The translations under genes and the position numbers were made by a program. Below, in pieces: positions 6,917 through 14,102 of a stretch of DNA of 14,223 bases. How positions within the stretch are numbered: the stretch's first letter is position 1; the number at the start of each line of letters is the position of its first letter. The stretch covers positions 1 to 14,223 of the forward strand of contig DUTL01000241.1 in the NCBI GenBank assembly GCA_012842105.1, given 5' to 3'. The notes beneath the pieces were generated by a model. The model saw only the letters and a list, made by a program, of their open reading frames with translations, searched no databases and was not told where the DNA came from. The DNA is from Candidatus Fermentithermobacillaceae bacterium (lineage in GTDB: Bacteria > Bacillota > Sulfobacillia > Fermentithermobacillales > Fermentithermobacillaceae).

Positions 6917-7885
6917 ATGAAAGAGATGGCAATGGCACGTGGGGCTAAAACCTTGGTAGAGACTTGCGCTGGGATTGAACACGGAGAGAATGTCATTGTA
7001 GTCGTAGACTATTCAATGATGGGAATAGGGCAAGTCATTGCTTCAATGGCGTATGCTCTTGGTGCCAAAACCGACTTAATAGTTGCAAGCCCTCGGGAGT
7101 TTGACGGGCAGGAGCCATCAGATCCTGTGGCTGCGGCCCTTTCCAATTGCGATGTTTTCTTTACCGCTGTTGATCGATCGTTGACACACACTAACTCGGT
7201 TGCTGACGCATTGCGTCAAGGAGCTCGAGGTATCGGGCTTACTCACTTCACAGAAGAAATGCTCATATCCGGGGGAATTGATGCTGACTTTCGTGGCCTT
7301 GCACCTAGAGCAAAGGAAGTAACATCTGCTATTGAGAACGCATCTGTGATCCACTTAACAACTCCGGCGGGGACTAATCTTACTATGAGCAGCAAGGGGA
7401 GGCTAGGTAATGCCTATACTTGCTTGGTTGTGCCAGGTGAGTTTTGCCCGGTTCCAAATGTTGAGGCGAACGTTGCTCCGCTTGAGGGGACATCAGAAGG
7501 TGTAATAGTGGTCGATGGCAGCATTCCATACGAAGGAATTGGACTGATTAGAGAACCAATAACAATTAAAGTGAGTAACGGAATGCTCGGTGAAATTACC
7601 GGAGGATTTCAAGCAAAGCAACTGGCAGAAGCACTTGAACAACAAGATGATCCTAAGGCGTATAATCTGGCTGAACTAGGCATTGGGCTGAACCCTCAAT
7701 GTAAATTCATCGGCGTTATGTTGGAAGATCAGGGAGTCTACGGCACTGTACATATTGGAACAGGCACAAACATAACCCTGGGAGGGAACATCAAGGCCAG
7801 ATCTCATTATGATCTTATCATGAAGAAACCAACGCTTGTGGTAGATGGACGGAGAATCATCACAAGTGGAGAGTTGTGTATATGA
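6917..7885 (+). CDS. M29 aminopeptidase / NicX-like metalloenzyme
   Basis: The 322-residue product belongs to the fold shared by M29 aminopeptidases (AmpS/aminopeptidase T) and the iron enzyme NicX (2,5-dihydroxypyridine 5,6-dioxygenase). Conserved blocks include VPGEFCPVPNVEANVAPLEG (E183), VIVVDGSIPYEG, LAELGIGLNP (E253), E270, VHIGTGTN (H279) and SHYDLIM (H297 and D299). H279, H297 and D299 correspond to the metal-binding HxnHxD set in both branches. M29 peptidases use two metals and conserved glutamates, which are also present here, so I cannot decide between a peptidase and a ring-opening dioxygenase. The length is nearer to NicX-like proteins; classical M29 enzymes have about 400 residues. 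The ATG at 6917 has AGGAGGA 9 bases upstream. It is the second gene of the GntR operon. Confidence 0.8.
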   Translation: MKEMAMARGAKTLVETCAGIEHGENVIVVVDYSMMGIGQVIASMAYALGAKTDLIVASPREFDGQEPSDPVAAALSNCDVFFTAVDRSLTHTNSVADALRQGARGIGLTHFTEEMLISGGIDADFRGLAPRAKEVTSAIENASVIHLTTPAGTNLTMSSKGRLGNAYTCLVVPGEFCPVPNVEANVAPLEGTSEGVIVVDGSIPYEGIGLIREPITIKVSNGMLGEITGGFQAKQLAEALEQQDDPKAYNLAELGIGLNPQCKFIGVMLEDQGVYGTVHIGTGTNITLGGNIKARSHYDLIMKKPTLVVDGRRIITSGELCI

Positions 7886-7927
7886 TAAGGTTACGGAATT
7901 ACTAGATGGTTGCAGCTCTTGGTACTT

Positions 7928-7966
7928 CCTCAAGTAGATGTATGACGACTAGTTTCGTACTTGAGG
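7928..7966 (+). terminator. Stem-loop downstream of the NicX-like gene
   Basis: CCTCAAGTA (7928-7936) pairs perfectly with TACTTGAGG (7958-7966) across a 21-base loop, 42 bases after the stop of the NicX-like gene. There is no U-run afterwards, so it is at best a weak or factor-dependent terminator or a processing site. Confidence 0.25.
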
Positions 7967-8134
7967 CCACGTACAAACCGAACTCAGGACACCGGTTGTG
8001 GTTCTTCTGAGCGCGTGAACAGGCACTCTTTCTCTCTTGCATTTCCACCTTACATGATTACCTGCAGGGACATTCTTCGCTGTTTCTACTTAAACATAAT
8101 GAGGCATGGTTCAAATACCCAAATAATCTAAATA

Positions 8135-8169
8135 ATAAAATATTTTATGTGATATTTGCTATAGCAAAT
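8135..8169. promoter_or_regulatory. Two perfect palindromes spaced by two helical turns
   Basis: ATAAAATATTTTAT (8135-8148) is a perfect 14-bp palindrome and ATTTGCTATAGCAAAT (8154-8169) a perfect 16-bp palindrome. Their centres lie at 8141.5 and 8161.5, exactly 20 bp apart, so both would face the same side of the helix. They stand 128 bases before the first gene of the four-gene membrane operon and probably mark an operator. The regulator is not identified, and no regulator gene is adjacent except the GntR gene. Confidence 0.5.
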
Positions 8170-8297
8170 GAAGGAATCCGGGGAACCTCTGTCGAATATA
8201 GGAAACAACCGACCGGGATCAGACCAAATAAGTGTAATGAAGGAGGTAGGGTCGATAAGATTCGTTTGATTCCCAAAATGCTTAGGAGGTGACCTGA

Positions 8298-9134
8298 TTG
8301 GACTTGATGTTGTTAGCAGCCGAGGCTGAGGCCGCAGTACCCAAATGGGGCATATTTGTTGATGTGGAAGGCGCTATCTCAGGGTTATTGACGACTCTCA
8401 TTTTGACGGGGCTAACCTACTATTGGATTACCGCTGCCCGGGCAGGGCGCAATATTCCATCCATCAGAAGGCTTCCCGGCCTTGACGCCATCACGGAAGC
8501 TGTTGGACGTGCCACTGAGATGGGCCGTCCGGTAATGTTAGCCAACCGGAGAGACGGACTAGGTGACGTTGAGACCTTCGCATTATGGGGGTACTTGAGT
8601 CATGCCGCTACTCTTGCTGCACAATACGACACAAGATTTATAAACCTTACAGGTTCTCATCTGGTGCTCGCTGTGAATGAAGCCGTGATTCAGCAAGCCT
8701 ACCTGGAAGCCGGACGGCCAGACGCTTTCAACCAGGACGATTGTCGGTATTTCCCTAGTAACCAATGGCCTTGGTCGAGCCACTGTGCAGGGATAATCAT
8801 GAGAGAACGGCCCGCGGCTTTATTATGGGTCGGTAGCTGGTCAGGAGAGGCTTCAATCTTGCCTGAAGCCGGTTCACAGATCGAGGCCATTCAAATTGCA
8901 GCTGTTACAACAACTGGGCAGCTACCCTTCTTTATTGCTTCGTGCGACTATGTCTTAATGAGCGGTGAAGTCTATGCTGCAAGTGCCTATCTTTCGAAAG
9001 AGCCGGTCATGACAGGAACCATAGTTGCTGAGGACTGTGCGAAGCTACTATTGATGGCGATTGCGGTTCTAGGCGCACTTGTTGAAATAGCAAGACCGGC
9101 ATCGCAATGGATGACCAACCTGTTGAAATTCTAG
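8298..9134 (+). CDS. DUF6754-like membrane-anchored protein
   Basis: The 278-residue product has one helix near residues 24-46 (GAISGLLTTLILTGLTYYW), a basic stretch RAGRNIPSIRR that should stay in the cytoplasm, and a soluble alpha/beta-looking domain (~55-240). A C-terminal helix follows (~248-268, LLLMAIAVLGALVEIA). Blocks that recall DUF6754 are AITEAVGRATEMGRPV (64-79), AQYDTRF, AYLEAGRPDAF (134-144), AGIIMRERPAA (164-174), IQIAAVTTTGQLPFFIASCDY (198-218) and YAASAYLSKEP (226-236). The function of that family is not known to me. The TTG at 8298 has AGGAGGT 7 bases upstream; an ATG three codons later is the alternative. It is the first gene of four, and the next starts within 10 bases of its stop. 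Confidence 0.65.
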   Translation: MDLMLLAAEAEAAVPKWGIFVDVEGAISGLLTTLILTGLTYYWITAARAGRNIPSIRRLPGLDAITEAVGRATEMGRPVMLANRRDGLGDVETFALWGYLSHAATLAAQYDTRFINLTGSHLVLAVNEAVIQQAYLEAGRPDAFNQDDCRYFPSNQWPWSSHCAGIIMRERPAALLWVGSWSGEASILPEAGSQIEAIQIAAVTTTGQLPFFIASCDYVLMSGEVYAASAYLSKEPVMTGTIVAEDCAKLLLMAIAVLGALVEIARPASQWMTNLLKF

Positions 9135-9143
9135 GAGGTGATG

Positions 9144-9761
9144 ATGTTGCGGAGAGAAGTTCCGGCTGTGCTGACTACCGTTATGGCAATATTTGTGTTC
9201 TTGAGCGCTATGCTATTCCCACTGGAAGAAATGAAGATACTGGCCCGTACCGATTCCTTGTTGCAGTTCATGGGAAACATGGCATTGTTTCTAGGTGGTA
9301 TCAACCTATTTCGACTTCACTCGAGAAACATAAAGAAAAAGCGCGAATATTGGCCGTTCTCTCTGTGGCTGTTAGCAGTATTTGTGTTCTTTACAGTGCT
9401 GGGCATAGTCAAGGGAAACAACGATCCATTGTACAAAGGGTTATATGATGCCCTCATCGTTCCTGTTAACGCTAGCATGCATTCAATATCGGCATTCTTC
9501 CTGTGTTCAGCTGCGTTTAAGGCGTTTCGAATCAAGAACCTCGATTCCATAGTTCTAATGATATCAGCTGTATGGGTAATGCTTGCCAGTGTACCCATAG
9601 GTGAGATTATTTCCCCGAATGTCGGAATTGTGAAGGATTGGCTATTGGCTGTTCCGGGCTCAGCTGTTGCCAGAGCCATGGCAAATGGCCTGTTTCTAGC
9701 AGGTTTTGCAGCTACATTAAGGATCTTTCTAGGTTTGGAGAGGCGCCATCTAGGACAGTAG
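9144..9761 (+). CDS. Six-helix membrane protein of the DUF6754-like operon
   Basis: I do not recognise this product of 205 residues. It has about six hydrophobic segments: VPAVLTTVMAIFVFLSAMLF, LLQFMGNMALFLGGINLF, WPFSLWLLAVFVFFTVLGIV, a central one around VNASMHSISAFFLCSAAF, VLMISAVWVMLASVPIGEII and the last near ARAMANGLFLAGFAATLRIF. Basic clusters RNIKKKR and KAFRIK mark cytoplasmic loops, and the tail LERRHLGQ should also be inside. The frame opens with GTG at 9138, but that codon overlaps the RBS AGGAGGTG (9133-9140). ATG 9144 (5-base spacing) or TTG 9147 is the real start. The stop of the DUF6754-like gene at 9132-9134 overlaps the same RBS, which points to translational coupling. Confidence 0.75.
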   Translation: MLRREVPAVLTTVMAIFVFLSAMLFPLEEMKILARTDSLLQFMGNMALFLGGINLFRLHSRNIKKKREYWPFSLWLLAVFVFFTVLGIVKGNNDPLYKGLYDALIVPVNASMHSISAFFLCSAAFKAFRIKNLDSIVLMISAVWVMLASVPIGEIISPNVGIVKDWLLAVPGSAVARAMANGLFLAGFAATLRIFLGLERRHLGQ

Positions 9762-9777
9762 AAAGGGGGTATCTCAG

Positions 9778-10614
9778 TTGTTCTGGCGGAAATTGCTTAA
9801 CATCGACTCAAAAATCATATATGTAGTAGTTGGACTTGCCTTGTTGCTTCCTGTCATCAAACCTGTGGGTATGCCGGTAAGCATAAGTGAAGAATATACC
9901 CGGCGATTCTATAACTATTTGACTGATATTCCCAAGGATGCTGTTGTCTTCTTCGACTTATCCTTTAGAGAAACAGGCGAGGCTGAGTTGGGATCTTCTG
10001 TTCTTCCTGCCTTTGAACTGCTGCAGAAACGCGGTGTGAAAATCGTCTGCGGAGGTCAATGGCAGCAGGCGCCTTTTTTTATGCAGAGCAGATTAGAGAA
10101 AAAGGCCGAAGAGATTGGCTCAGTATATGGTGTAGATTGGGTCAACATCGGTTACAAGCCAGGCGGAACGGCTACATGGCGTGCCATGATGGAAGATTTT
10201 TGGAAAGGTGCTGCAGGAGTAGATTGTAACGAAACCAAGTTCGATGAGCTCCCATTAATGGATCGAGTGAGGAAACTTGATAAGGAGACTTTCGCAGCCA
10301 TAGTAATTTGGCAGGCCGGAACTCCCGGTTCCGGAACATGGATGCAGTATGCTCCGGACATACCGCTTCTGGCAGTATATATGGGTGGCATCGGCGGGAA
10401 TGCCAGGTATTTGCGTTCGGGGCAGGTACAAGCTATGATTGGCGGCATGCAACAAGCTGCTGAATTCGAGATAATCACAGATTGTCTGGGGGATGCAACC
10501 GGGTTACTGGATGCCCAAAGTTTGGCTGTGCTTGTTGTAATCGCTTTTATTGTCTTGGGTAACATCTCGTGGATTATGGTCAAGAGGCAAGATTCATTGG
10601 AACGTTCGAGTTAG
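9778..10614 (+). CDS. Membrane protein with extracytoplasmic domain, unknown
   Basis: The 278-residue product is not recognised. A basic N-terminus (MFWRKLLNIDSK) precedes a helix (~13-30, IIYVVVGLALLLPVIKPV). A soluble domain spans ~35-245, followed by a helix (~248-267, SLAVLVVIAFIVLGNISWIM) and a basic tail (VKRQDS). By the positive-inside rule the soluble domain lies outside the membrane. Its alternation of short hydrophobic strands (AVVFFDL, VKIVCGG, AIVIWQA, LLAVYMG) with helices suggests an alpha/beta fold, perhaps Rossmann-like. It contains the glycine-rich GYKPGGTATW (125-134) and MGGIGGNARY (202-211). The length and helix-domain-helix layout equal those of the DUF6754-like protein. 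The TTG at 9778 has AAAGGGGG about 8 bases upstream. Gaps are 16 bases to the preceding gene and 12 to the next. Confidence 0.7.
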   Translation: MFWRKLLNIDSKIIYVVVGLALLLPVIKPVGMPVSISEEYTRRFYNYLTDIPKDAVVFFDLSFRETGEAELGSSVLPAFELLQKRGVKIVCGGQWQQAPFFMQSRLEKKAEEIGSVYGVDWVNIGYKPGGTATWRAMMEDFWKGAAGVDCNETKFDELPLMDRVRKLDKETFAAIVIWQAGTPGSGTWMQYAPDIPLLAVYMGGIGGNARYLRSGQVQAMIGGMQQAAEFEIITDCLGDATGLLDAQSLAVLVVIAFIVLGNISWIMVKRQDSLERSS

Positions 10615-10626
10615 GGGGTGGATGAT

Positions 10627-11232
10627 GTGAATATGGATCCTCTGATAATGCTTGAGGCGGTTGGTACAATAGCTGTGTTGTCCTATGTTTGGAAAGAAAA
10701 CGCGGCGTACCGGTTCTTTGAATTTACAGCCATTGGCTTGGTTGCAGCGCACAGTATTGTCCAGACCTGGAATAACTATCTCAAACCGACTGTGCGCGAC
10801 AGGATGATTGGTGATGGTGAATGGTATTTGCTCATTCCGGCAGCTATTGGGCTCTTGTACTATACACGGGTGATGGATAAGAAGTTTTCGTGGCTTGCAC
10901 GTTATCCAATTAGCATTTCAATAGGGTATTCCATCGGATATTCACTGGCTTATAGCCCAAGGCCATTCTTGAAGGAGTTTAGGAACAACTTCGCTTCCTT
11001 CGGGCATGTCAACGATTACATATTCCTTTTGGTGTGGCTCTTGGTGGTGTTCTACTTCATATTCACGCTGATGAAGAAAACCAAGAAAACCCTGAGGGTA
11101 ACAGGTGCGATTACCAGATGTCTGATCATGATCTATATGGGCGTATTGTTTGGCACTTCAATTCTAGGTAAATTCTCTCGTTTACTTGGAAGATACCAAT
11201 TCTTGCTACGTGACTGGCTACGTCTCATATAG
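10627..11232 (+). CDS. Second six-helix membrane protein of the operon
   Basis: I do not recognise this product of 201 residues. It has about six hydrophobic segments: MLEAVGTIAVLSYVW, FFEFTAIGLVAAHSIVQTW, WYLLIPAAIGLLYYTRVM, a glycine/serine-rich one (ISISIGYSIGYSLAY), YIFLLVWLLVVFYFIFTLM and CLIMIYMGVLFGTSILG. The strongly basic loop MKKTKKTLR marks a cytoplasmic side and the basic tail LLRDWLRLI probably also stays inside. The frame opens at GTG 10618, but that codon is part of the RBS (GGGGGTGG). GTG 10627 (8-base spacing) is preferred, with ATG 10633 as alternative. It is the last gene of the four; the next gene is 230 bases away. In size and layout it resembles the second gene, though no clear sequence identity is seen by eye. 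Confidence 0.7.
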   Translation: MNMDPLIMLEAVGTIAVLSYVWKENAAYRFFEFTAIGLVAAHSIVQTWNNYLKPTVRDRMIGDGEWYLLIPAAIGLLYYTRVMDKKFSWLARYPISISIGYSIGYSLAYSPRPFLKEFRNNFASFGHVNDYIFLLVWLLVVFYFIFTLMKKTKKTLRVTGAITRCLIMIYMGVLFGTSILGKFSRLLGRYQFLLRDWLRLI

Positions 11233-11328
11233 AGTTTTTGGGAAAAAGCGGGTTCGCCTTTGAGATCCTATGAGATACTGAGGGGTGAATCTGAAGATGC
11301 ATCATATGGTGAGCTTCTAACGGACTAA

Positions 11329-11358
11329 GGCTGGTGGTGTTACCATATGCCACCAGCC
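11329..11358 (+). terminator. GC-rich stem-loop between membrane operon and phoU
   Basis: GGCTGGTGG (11329-11337) pairs perfectly with CCACCAGCC (11350-11358) across a 12-base loop, with one more A-T pair outside. The following bases are CTCCAAATTCC, which is a poor U-tract. It stands 96 bases after the last gene of the membrane operon and 105 before phoU. It may end the first transcript or act in the phoU leader. The rest of the 230-base gap shows a TGAGAT pair near 11260-11275 and no clear Pho box. Confidence 0.4.
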
Positions 11359-11462
11359 TCCAAATTCCATGCGAAGGATCCTCGAGACAACGATACCTAC
11401 GGAATCTGAGGCGTATGTCGTTCTAAATCAGATAGCGTGGGCTTATATGAGGAGGGATTCCG

Positions 11463-12218
11463 GTGCTGCGTTTTAATGCTTACGACAGAGGGCTGCAGAA
11501 CCTGAAGCAGGGCCTGATCAAAATGGGAGGGACAGTGCAATCAAGATTTGCAGACGCTATGGCTGCTTTAATATTGCAGGATGCTGAGAAAGCTCAGGCC
11601 ATAGTTGAGAGTGATGATGTGGTGAATGATATGGATTATGCTCTTGAAGATCAAGCTTTAGGGCTAATACTGCTTCAACAGCCACGCGAGCAAGATTTGA
11701 GGGTGTTGTCGAGCACACTGAGACTTACAAAAGAACTGGAACGCATTGGAGACTATGCGGTTAACATTGCTGTGGCGGCCTTGGCCTTGTGTGATTGTGG
11801 AGATTACTTCAAGCCGCTTTGCGATATCAGAAAAATGGGTGAAGAGGCTGCCAACATGCTCCATGGTGTGCTGCAGGCATATTTGAAGAGCGACATAGAT
11901 TTGGCCATGAGTGTAGCTGAACGAGACGACGTAGTAGATGCTTTGTTTGAAAGCCTGTTCAACGAATTACTTGGCCATATGCAGAAAGGCCCTTGCTATG
12001 TGGTTCAAGCCAGCCATCTATCCCTGGTGGCGCGTCATTTGGAACGTATCAGCGATCATGCGGTAAATATCGCCGAGATGGTATTTTACATTGAGACAGG
12101 CGAAAGGCGATCTTTCCGAGACTTGAAGCACACAGGCGCTAACGGCATAACGAAAGAGGCGCAGGCCAAGGAAATAGGCGTCATTTGCTGTGAGGAGTCC
12201 CGGCAGGAACAGAAGTAA
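11463..12218 (+). CDS. phoU: Phosphate signalling protein PhoU
   Basis: The 251-residue protein consists of two repeats of a three-helix bundle, as is usual for PhoU. The two metal-binding motifs are present: LERIGDYAVNIA (residues 92-103, E93 and D97) and LERISDHAVNIAEM (193-206, E194 and D198). The N-terminal block NLKQGLIKMGG and the LLQQPREQDLR segment (70-80) are typical. In known bacteria PhoU restrains phosphate uptake and, with PhoR, the Pho regulon. The last ~35 residues are polar and variable. The GTG at 11463 has GGAGGG about 6 bases upstream. The Na/Pi transporter starts 18 bases after the stop, so the two form an operon in which PhoU probably controls this transporter rather than a PstSCAB system, which is not in the window. 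Confidence 0.93.
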   Translation: MLRFNAYDRGLQNLKQGLIKMGGTVQSRFADAMAALILQDAEKAQAIVESDDVVNDMDYALEDQALGLILLQQPREQDLRVLSSTLRLTKELERIGDYAVNIAVAALALCDCGDYFKPLCDIRKMGEEAANMLHGVLQAYLKSDIDLAMSVAERDDVVDALFESLFNELLGHMQKGPCYVVQASHLSLVARHLERISDHAVNIAEMVFYIETGERRSFRDLKHTGANGITKEAQAKEIGVICCEESRQEQK

Positions 12219-12236
12219 TCAGAGGAGGACGGGTTG

Positions 12237-13838
12237 ATGGCTTTTGAAGTACTTACCGGCTTGCTTGGAGGTCTCGGGCTGTTCCTGTTTGGCATGAGCC
12301 TTATATCTGAGGGGCTTCAAAAACTGGCGGCGCAAAAGACACGAGACATAATATCACGCATTACAGACAATCGTTTTCTTGGGGTCCTCGTAGGGATTAG
12401 CCTCACTCTCCTCACACAAAGCAGCGGCGCTGTATCTATTCTACTGGTAGGGTTAGTTAATGCGTCTTTGGTTAACCTCGATCAAGCGTTAGGCATAATT
12501 CTAGGCGCGGGTGTGGGCTCTACGTTTACAGTGCAGCTATTTGCTTTCGATCTTGCGAATTTCGCTTGGTGGATGATAGCTGCCGGTGCCGCCCTGAACA
12601 TATTTTGGCAGTCCCGGTACAATCAGATATCGCAAGTGAGCTTGGGTTTCGGGTTGATTTTCTTAAGCTTAGGCCGAATGTCTTCTGTTGCTGTGCCTCT
12701 CAAGGAGTGTCCAGGATTTTTGGAATTTCTTGTTCAGTTGACTGAGGCCCCGCTTCTCATAACACTAATTTCGATTGCCCTTGCCTCTGTGATTCACAGT
12801 GCTGCGACCATTGCTCTGGCAATGTCGCTAGTAGAGAGCGGCTTCTTGCCCTTGCCGGCTGCCTTTTATGTGATCTATGGCGCCAACATAGGGACAACGC
12901 TGACCGCGGTTGTATCTAGCTTTGGGTCGAAGCAAGAAGCAAAGCAGGTCGCTTTTTCTAACCTGTTCTTCAAGGTTCTTGGGGTGTTTCTGGTTAGTCC
13001 GTTCACAAAGCATTTCGTCTCGTTCATGAGCAAACTAACTTCGGATCCATCGAGGCTATTGGCTAATGCTCATACGGTTTTTAACATGATTGTGCTGCTA
13101 GGTTTCCTTCCGTTTGCCGGTCAGTTTGCCAGTCTGGTTAGACGGCTGATCCCCGGCGATGGCGAAACAGATACAGTCCCGAGGTTCTTGGATACACAGC
13201 TTCTTGACACCCCTGAGTTAGCCTTACACCAGGCGAAGAAAGAAGTATGGCATATGGCTGAAATTATCAATGTGTACATGTTTTCAAATGTGATGATGGC
13301 TCTGAGGCATGGTGCGCCAAGGGCGCTTGCAGACCTGGAGCAAAAGGAAAGCATCATTGATGATTCTTACAGGGCGGTGGTTAAGTATCTGGCAGGGCTT
13401 TCTGAACATACTCTTACCCCGGAGCAATCAGGAAAGCAAGTTTCACTATTGTATGTATGTAACGATTTAGAGCACATAGGCGATATCATGTCTAGCCTGG
13501 TTGAGATATCCAGCAAGATTAAGAAACATAGCCTTGAGCTTTCTGATGCCGGATGGCATGAGATTGAGAGCATGCTAGGCCGAGTTGAAACGAGGTTTAG
13601 GCAGGCCGTTGGAGCATTCAAAGACGATGATGGAGAACAAGCGGTTGATGTAATAAGGCATCACCCTGATATTCTGCGAGCTGAAAAGGATTTGAGGTAT
13701 TCGCATTTCTTACGGGTTGTGAGTGAAAACACCCGGAGCCTTGAGACAAGCGCCATTCATTTAGATATCACTGATAATCTCCTCCGGATTGATACTCATA
13801 CAGTAAGCATCGCTCAGTCAGTAATTGGGATCATATGA
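12237..13838 (+). CDS. Na/Pi cotransporter family protein with PhoU-like domain
   Basis: The 533-residue protein has a membrane part (~1-300) of the NptA/PNaS type and a C-terminal PhoU-like helical domain (~340-530). The two inverted repeats of the membrane part show LTQSSGAVS (59-67) with GAGVGST (90-96), and VIHSAATIA (185-193) with GANIGTT (215-221). In the family the second repeat more often has QSSSA where this one has HSAAT. The PhoU-like part carries NDLEHIGDIM and a second helix with IDITDNLL-like spacing (HLDITDNLLRID). It should import phosphate with sodium. ATG 12237 (7 bases after GAGGAGGA) is preferred over the TTG at 12234. A strong stem-loop follows directly at the stop codon. 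Confidence 0.9.
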   Translation: MAFEVLTGLLGGLGLFLFGMSLISEGLQKLAAQKTRDIISRITDNRFLGVLVGISLTLLTQSSGAVSILLVGLVNASLVNLDQALGIILGAGVGSTFTVQLFAFDLANFAWWMIAAGAALNIFWQSRYNQISQVSLGFGLIFLSLGRMSSVAVPLKECPGFLEFLVQLTEAPLLITLISIALASVIHSAATIALAMSLVESGFLPLPAAFYVIYGANIGTTLTAVVSSFGSKQEAKQVAFSNLFFKVLGVFLVSPFTKHFVSFMSKLTSDPSRLLANAHTVFNMIVLLGFLPFAGQFASLVRRLIPGDGETDTVPRFLDTQLLDTPELALHQAKKEVWHMAEIINVYMFSNVMMALRHGAPRALADLEQKESIIDDSYRAVVKYLAGLSEHTLTPEQSGKQVSLLYVCNDLEHIGDIMSSLVEISSKIKKHSLELSDAGWHEIESMLGRVETRFRQAVGAFKDDDGEQAVDVIRHHPDILRAEKDLRYSHFLRVVSENTRSLETSAIHLDITDNLLRIDTHTVSIAQSVIGII

Positions 13839-13874
13839 TTGAAGCCTGGATTTTCCGGCAAATCCAGGCTTCAA
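13839..13874. terminator. 15-bp stem-loop between convergent genes
   Basis: A perfect stem of 15 bp (13839-13853 with 13860-13874) and a 6-base loop TCCGGC begin at the base after the stop of the Na/Pi transporter gene. The convergent peptidase gene ends 16 bases to the right. The stem ends in TTGAAG/CTTCAA, giving little U-tract on either side. It most likely ends transcription from both directions. Confidence 0.75.
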
Positions 13875-13889
13875 GTGAGTAATGCAAAG

Positions 13890-14102
13890 TTAGAAACTTC
13901 GCACCACTTCATCCACCAGTTCCCCTACATAGGCAACAGCCTCACGGATAGGATCCGGCTTGGCCATATCTACTCCTGCCATCATAGCCAGTTCCAACGG
14001 CTTCTTGGTTCCACCCGCCTTGAGCACCTCTACCCATCTTTCCGCTGCGGAGGCTCCCTCTTCGCTGACAGCGTTTGCCACGGCTGTGCCGATAGTAAGC
14101 CC
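13890..14102 (-). CDS. M3 oligoendopeptidase (PepF type), C-terminal fragment
   Basis: The last 70 residues of an M3-family oligoendopeptidase, a cytosolic zinc peptidase that cuts short peptides, are seen. The pattern is SEEGASAAERWVEVLKAGGT, then KPLELAMMAGVDM, then KPDPIREAVAYVGELVDEV, matching the PepF C-terminus. The HExxH zinc site would lie upstream, outside the window. Upstream of codon 14100-14102 the minus strand turns into the fold-back repeat. The opposite-strand copy (14108-14223) shows the correct preceding residues, HYYRGLYPYSYSAGL. The stop TAA at 13890-13892 faces the terminator shared with the transporter gene. Confidence 0.85.
   Translation of the reverse strand, partial: GLTIGTAVANAVSEEGASAAERWVEVLKAGGTKKPLELAMMAGVDMAKPDPIREAVAYVGELVDEVVRSF

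Larger units (their letters stand above)
7886..8297. other. Intergenic region upstream of the DUF6754-like operon
   Basis: No gene is supported in this 412-base stretch. It holds a stem of 9 bp at 7928-7966 after the NicX-like gene and two perfect palindromes at 8135-8169. After these, a 10-codon open frame (from ATG at 8239) sits before the strong RBS of the next gene. That mini-frame has no clear RBS of its own and is probably chance. No good -35/-10 pair could be picked, although TAAAAT at 8136-8141 is close to a -10 consensus. Confidence 0.5.
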
